The notes under the pieces are model-generated. The model made no database searches, was not told where the DNA came from, and saw only the letters and a list, made by a program, of their open reading frames with translations. The position numbers and the translations under genes were made by a program. 64,000 nt of DNA from Yoonia vestfoldensis (GTDB taxonomy: Bacteria > Pseudomonadota > Alphaproteobacteria > Rhodobacterales > Rhodobacteraceae): positions 3,163,001-3,227,000 of the forward strand of contig NZ_CP021431.1 in NCBI RefSeq assembly GCF_002158905.1. Reading direction: 5' to 3'. This document shows, one piece after another, positions 60,244 through 64,000 of this stretch. Within the stretch, counting starts at the first letter, position 1; the number at the start of each line of letters is the position of its first letter.

Positions 60244-61221
60244 TCAATCCGCGTAAACATGCATGTCCACTTCGGACACATCGGGGTATTTGGCGGCCTC
60301 GGCATAAGCGACGGCTGCTGTTGCATCTTCCTCGATCTCGGCGTTCATCGCCTCGATCTCGGCCTCGGTGGCGATGCCCTGCTCCACTAACCATGCGCGG
60401 AACCGCACGATGGGATCGCGGTTTTCTTTCCAATCCTTCTCTTCGTCCTTCGACCGGTAATATTCGCGGTTGATGTCGCCGACATGGTGGCCGTGATAGC
60501 GGTAGGTCATCAATTCGATGAAGAACGGGCCTTCGCCCTTGCGGCACCGCGCAACCAATTTCTGGGTCAGTTCGTTGACGGCCAGCACATCCTGCCCATC
60601 GACCTTGAAAGCCTCGATTCCGAAGGCTTCGGCGCGGGCGGTGATGGAACCGGCGGCAATTTCCTCGGTCTTGGTGTATTCGGAATAGCCGTTGTTTTCG
60701 CAGGCATAGATGACCGGCAGATGCCAAAGGGCGGCCATGTTCATCACCTCATAGAGCAGGCCCTGTGCCGTGGCCCCATCGCCGAAGAAACAGACCGTGA
60801 CATCATTCTGGCTCAGAAGTTTGGCGCGCAGGGCAGAGCCTGTGGCGATCCCCATCGACCCGCCGACGATGGCATTGGCGCCAAGATTGCCGTGGCTTTG
60901 GTCCGCGATATGCATCGACCCGCCCTTGCCACGGCAATAGCCCTCTTCTTTGCCCAAAAGTTCGCAGAACATTTCGCGGAAATTCGCGCCCTTGGCGACG
61001 CAATGTCCGTGACCACGGTGCGTGGAAGTAATGCGGTCATCGTCGCTCAGCGCCTCGCAGATGCCGACGGCGACGGCCTCTTCGCCGGAATACATATGCG
61101 TGAGGCCAGGCATCTTGGCGGAGAGGTACAGCTGGTTGGCGTTGTCCTCGAACGTGCGGATGCGGACCATCTGGCGGTACATGCGCAGGTAATCTTCGGT
61201 ATTGGTCTTGGTCTTGGCCAT
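60244..61221 (-). CDS. 2-oxoacid/acetoin dehydrogenase E1 component, alpha subunit
   Basis: A 325-residue thiamine-diphosphate enzyme. The cofactor motif runs from FFGDGATAQG near 150 to YACENNGYSEYT near 177, and HRGHGHCVAKG near 70 is typical of PdhA/AcoA. ATG 61221 follows AGGGA; 61263 is in frame but lacks a site. Acetoin dehydrogenase, pyruvate dehydrogenase and branched-chain 2-oxoacid dehydrogenase cannot be separated by motif alone. Confidence 0.9.
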   Translation of the reverse strand: MAKTKTNTEDYLRMYRQMVRIRTFEDNANQLYLSAKMPGLTHMYSGEEAVAVGICEALSDDDRITSTHRGHGHCVAKGANFREMFCELLGKEEGYCRGKGGSMHIADQSHGNLGANAIVGGSMGIATGSALRAKLLSQNDVTVCFFGDGATAQGLLYEVMNMAALWHLPVIYACENNGYSEYTKTEEIAAGSITARAEAFGIEAFKVDGQDVLAVNELTQKLVARCRKGEGPFFIELMTYRYHGHHVGDINREYYRSKDEEKDWKENRDPIVRFRAWLVEQGIATEAEIEAMNAEIEEDATAAVAYAEAAKYPDVSEVDMHVYAD

Positions 61222-61251
61222 GGGGTGATCCCTTGTTTGGGGTTCGGTGCA

Positions 61252-61292
61252 CAGAATGCGCACCCTACGGATGGCGGGGGGTGCGTATTCTG
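61252..61292. repeat. Inverted repeat CAGAATGCGCACCC, REP-like
   Basis: CAGAATGCGCACCC (61252-61265) faces GGGTGCGTATTCTG (61279-61292), 13 of 14 pairing, with a short third piece TGCGCACCCC beyond. It lies between the M24 and E1 alpha genes and can fold as a hairpin in either strand. I recall similar GTGCGCA(G/T)AATAC repeats as dispersed elements in Rhodobacterales genomes. Confidence 0.55.
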
Positions 61293-61308
61293 CGCACCCC
61301 TGCGGGCC

Positions 61309-62607
61309 CTAATACCGGTTGGCAATCGGCAGTTCTTCGGCGGGGAACAGGCTGATCACCTCACAGCCTGTTTCGGTCACAACCACCTCTTCTTCAATCC
61401 GTGCGGCGGAGTAACCGTCGGTGGCGGGGCAATAGGTTTCCAGCGCAAAGACCATGCCAGTCTTGATTTCCATGGGGTGATCCATGCTAATTGCACGGCT
61501 GATGATGGGCCTCTCATGCAGCGCGAGGCCTAAGCCATGCCCGAATTGCAGCCCGAACGCCTGATCCTCATTGGCAAAACCAAGGCTTTCCGCCGTTGGC
61601 CAAACGGCTGCGACCTTATCCGTCGTCACACCCGGTTTGATCATCGCGATTGATGCATCGATCCATTCGCGCGCCTTGGTATAGGCATCGGTCTGCGACG
61701 GCGTTGCGCGGCCCACATTGAACGTCCGGTAATAACAAGTGCGATAGCCCTGATAACTTTGCAGGATGTCGAAAAACGCCTGGTCACCGGGGCGGATCAG
61801 CCGGTCGGTAAAGTTATGTGGATGCGGGTTACAGCGCTCACCGGAAATCGCGTTGATCGCCTCGACATCATCCGACCCCATTTCATAGAGCATCTTGTTG
61901 GACAAAGCGACGATGTCGTTTTCGCGCACGCCGGGTTTCAGCTCTTCATAGATCATGTGATAAACGCCATCGACCATCGCGGCGGCCTGCGTCAAAAGCT
62001 GGATTTCATCCCAGTTCTTGATCTCGCGCGCCGCAAGCATGATCTGCTGGCCATCGACGACATTGATGCCTTCTTCTTTCAGGGCATGGAACATCGCGGT
62101 TTCGGCATAATCTACACCTACCGGCATATCGGCCATGCCGGCATCCCGGATCAGTCCTGCGATTTGCTTGGCGTATTTCTGCATCAATCCGAATTCGGGC
62201 GGGATAGTTCCGCGCATTCCGACGACACCGGCCAGGCAATGATCAGGTTCCAGCCAGTCCGCATGGCGTTTGTGGTGCATCGCCGCCGAGCCAAAATCCC
62301 AGACATAGGGGCTATCATCGCCCGTCAGTAGACAGAAGCGGCACATCTTGTCCCGTTCCCATTCGCCGATCTTGGTCGCGGACACATAACGGATGTTGTT
62401 CACATCGAACAGCAACAGCGTACCCGCGTTGGACGCCTGCAAGGCCTGCCGAGTGCGGGCGAGACGGTAGCGGCGCAGACGGTCGTGGTCGATGCGGCGT
62501 TCAAAATCCACCGTGGTATGGCCCCAAGCGGGCAAACGTTCGCGCCATTCCCAGTTGGGTTCGAGGTCTTGCGGGGTCAAAAGGTTCGGCATCAGGGCGC
62601 GGGACAT
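61309..62607 (-). CDS. M24-family (pita-bread fold) hydrolase homologue
   Basis: A 432-residue protein with a creatinase N-terminal domain (about 40-180) and the M24 catalytic domain. The His motif FGHGLGLALHERP (near 363) and the Glu pair ETYCPA and RIEEEVVVTETG are present, but the usual second metal Asp (DiTRTF) reads CYYRTF after FFDILQSYQGY. The metal site is therefore incomplete, pointing to a creatinase-like C-N hydrolase or a lyase such as relatives of DddP rather than a normal aminopeptidase. AAGGAG precedes the ATG. Confidence 0.82.
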   Translation of the reverse strand: MSRALMPNLLTPQDLEPNWEWRERLPAWGHTTVDFERRIDHDRLRRYRLARTRQALQASNAGTLLLFDVNNIRYVSATKIGEWERDKMCRFCLLTGDDSPYVWDFGSAAMHHKRHADWLEPDHCLAGVVGMRGTIPPEFGLMQKYAKQIAGLIRDAGMADMPVGVDYAETAMFHALKEEGINVVDGQQIMLAAREIKNWDEIQLLTQAAAMVDGVYHMIYEELKPGVRENDIVALSNKMLYEMGSDDVEAINAISGERCNPHPHNFTDRLIRPGDQAFFDILQSYQGYRTCYYRTFNVGRATPSQTDAYTKAREWIDASIAMIKPGVTTDKVAAVWPTAESLGFANEDQAFGLQFGHGLGLALHERPIISRAISMDHPMEIKTGMVFALETYCPATDGYSAARIEEEVVVTETGCEVISLFPAEELPIANRY

Positions 62608-62671
62608 GGCTTACTCCTTCATGGTGCAGGAAGCGCACCAATGTTTCTTGAAAAAATGTATGAAAATCAGG

Positions 62672-63481
62672 CTACTGGATGCACCAGCCGCCATCGATAT
62701 GGATCATCTGGCCGGTCATGTAATCGCTGTCATCGCTGACGAGGAAAGACGCAGTGCCGGTGATGTCGCGGGGATAGGAGACGCGTTTGATATGCAGCGC
62801 ATCGCGCACGATATCATCATAGGCCTGACCTTCGTGATCCTTGAAGCCGATTTCGACCAGATCCTTGTCCAGCTGCTCCCACAGCGGCGTGACCACCACC
62901 CCCGGTGCATAGCCGTTGACGGTGATGTTGTGTTCGGCCAGCCCAATGGCCCCGCAATGGGTCAGTGCCAAACAGCCGTATTTCGAGGTGCAATAGACCG
63001 TCACATCGACCAGCGGTTTGCGTGACGCGATGGAACCCACATTGATCAGCTTATAGGGATGATCCGGCATCGGCCCCTGCGCGATCATCTGGCGGGCGGT
63101 TTCCTGCATGCCAAGCCACATAGCCTTGGTGTTGACGTTCATGATCAGGTCCCAGTTATCCTCATCAATATCCATGAAGAAACGGGGCTTGTTCAGGCCG
63201 GCGTTAAAGACGCCAACATTGATCGATCCGAAAGCATCGACCGTTGCTGCAACGGCGGCGGCGTTATCAGCGCGTTTGGTCACATCCATATGCACCGCAA
63301 TCGCGCGGCCGTTGCCTGCGGCGTTGATCTTGTCGGCGACGGCTTGTGCGGCGTCCAGATCCAGATCGCCAAGGCAGATGTTCGCGCCTTGGGCGGCAAA
63401 GCTTTCGGCATTGGCCGCCCCCATGCCGCGACCGGCACCGGTGATCAGGATGTTTTTTCCGTTAAGGCGATTGGGGTCCAT
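62672..63481 (-). CDS. Short-chain dehydrogenase/reductase
   Basis: A 269-residue classical dehydrogenase: TGAGRGMG at about 14-21, FNAG near 93, active-site YCTSK near 162, C-terminus MIHIDGGWCIQ. GGGAGG precedes the ATG. It sits between a solute-binding protein gene (20-base gap) and the M24 gene, so it likely oxidises the hydroxyl group of the imported compound. Confidence 0.88.
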   Translation of the reverse strand: MDPNRLNGKNILITGAGRGMGAANAESFAAQGANICLGDLDLDAAQAVADKINAAGNGRAIAVHMDVTKRADNAAAVAATVDAFGSINVGVFNAGLNKPRFFMDIDEDNWDLIMNVNTKAMWLGMQETARQMIAQGPMPDHPYKLINVGSIASRKPLVDVTVYCTSKYGCLALTHCGAIGLAEHNITVNGYAPGVVVTPLWEQLDKDLVEIGFKDHEGQAYDDIVRDALHIKRVSYPRDITGTASFLVSDDSDYMTGQMIHIDGGWCIQ

Positions 63482-63501
63482 GGTTTCCTCCCTTGGGTAT
63501 T

Positions 63502-64000
63502 CTATTGTCGTAAAATCTGTTCGGCGCGGGCCTGCACCCGGTCGAGCGCGTGACGCGGGCTGACGATCCCGCGCAGCATGTCGTGCAATTCATGGCCACA
63601 GATGTTGATGATCTGCGACACCTGCGGAATCGGCGGGCGCGGCCAGAATTGCAGCTCGTCGCGCCATGACATCTGGTCAAGCAGGCCAAAGATCGGCGAC
63701 AGCCGCCGCACTTCGGGGTCGGCACCGACGGAATAGCGCGGTTCGGTCCGGCTACCGTTCTGTGCGTAAAGCTTCTGCGCACCGGGCGAGGTAAAGGACA
63801 CCAGCGCCTCGACCGTGTCATCGATTCGCTCGTCGGGCAGGTTGGTCGGCACGCACAGCACATAGCCGCCCACCGGCGCAATCGGTGCGCCTTGTGGTCC
63901 GTGCGGATGCACCAAATAGCCAGTATTGCCATGCGCGGGGCTGTTTTGGTCCAGCTCGAAATAGGGGGCCAGCAGGGTATAGCCATAGGCCATCGCGACA
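63502..64000 (-). CDS. Extracellular solute-binding protein (family 1), C-terminal part
   Basis: The frame runs off the window edge, leaving about 165 C-terminal residues: VGGYVLCVPTNLPDERIDDTVE, FTSPGAQKLYAQNGS and a Cys-containing tail (INICGHELHDMLRGIV). The pattern fits the C-terminal lobe of carbohydrate-type ABC binding proteins. The rest of the importer should lie upstream, beyond the window. Confidence 0.75.
   Translation of the reverse strand, partial: VAMAYGYTLLAPYFELDQNSPAHGNTGYLVHPHGPQGAPIAPVGGYVLCVPTNLPDERIDDTVEALVSFTSPGAQKLYAQNGSRTEPRYSVGADPEVRRLSPIFGLLDQMSWRDELQFWPRPPIPQVSQIINICGHELHDMLRGIVSPRHALDRVQARAEQILRQ

Noticed and set aside
61309..62607. Assignment of the M24 protein as DMSP lyase DddP
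   Set aside because: DddP keeps a full set of Asp metal ligands; this protein lacks the second Asp, so only the broader family is supported.

Overview
The window reads as a chromosomal or large-plasmid segment of a Roseobacter-type alphaproteobacterium (Rhodobacterales). The pointers are moderate GC content, dense ATP-binding-cassette (ABC) uptake operons for amines, organic acids and amino acids, DUF3489/DUF7220-type prophage genes, and a heavy insertion-sequence (IS) load. Assignments rest on motifs and recalled family knowledge; no database search was run.

Layout. 1-4.4 kb: polyamine-type ABC importer (end of the binding protein, ATPase, two permeases) and a P1-family aminopeptidase. 4.6-6.1 kb: intact IS1182-type element with a 4-bp target duplication, upstream of rarD (6.2-7.2 kb). 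7.2-11.6 kb: prophage remnant (ParB-like/DNA methyltransferase fusion, DUF7220, DUF3489, four small genes, a broken helix-turn-helix gene). 12-19.7 kb: ureohydrolase, two short-chain dehydrogenases and a NitT/TauT-type importer, divergent from a TetR regulator, a NodB-type deacetylase and an EamA exporter. 19.7-21 kb: transposase scraps and an atypical short-chain dehydrogenase.

21-41 kb is the main feature: a predicted pyridine-carboxylate (most likely picolinate) degradation locus. It holds a branched-chain-amino-acid-type (HAAT) importer whose livM is frameshifted, a MarR regulator split by an IS110 element, a three-subunit molybdenum hydroxylase, a Rieske oxygenase whose ferredoxin, reductase and alpha subunit form one continuous reading frame, a beta subunit and an amidohydrolase-2 decarboxylase. 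The complete maleamate branch follows: 2,5-dihydroxypyridine dioxygenase, N-formylmaleamate deformylase, maleamate amidase and maleate isomerase, with a TetR regulator. Expected flow: picolinate -> 6-hydroxypicolinate -> 3,6-dihydroxypicolinate -> 2,5-dihydroxypyridine -> N-formylmaleamate -> maleamate -> maleate -> fumarate. Three promoters (importer, hydroxylase, decarboxylase/oxygenase) carry the same 12-bp near-palindrome exactly 1 nt before the -10 box, which suggests one regulator, plausibly the disrupted MarR protein.

41.3-52.7 kb is a mobile-element graveyard: degenerate IS3, the end of a recombinase-in-trio cassette, a truncated IS110, and a nested series (IS66 fragment / IS3 / IS256 / IS66 / serine-recombinase element), ending at the 3' half of a tRNA-Met gene. 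52.8-55 kb: YeeE/YedE sulfur importer and a rhodanese. 55.6-64 kb: one long minus-strand operon with a solute-binding protein (cut by the window edge), short-chain dehydrogenase, M24 peptidase homologue, 2-oxoacid dehydrogenase E1alpha/E1beta, a split E2 and a semialdehyde dehydrogenase.
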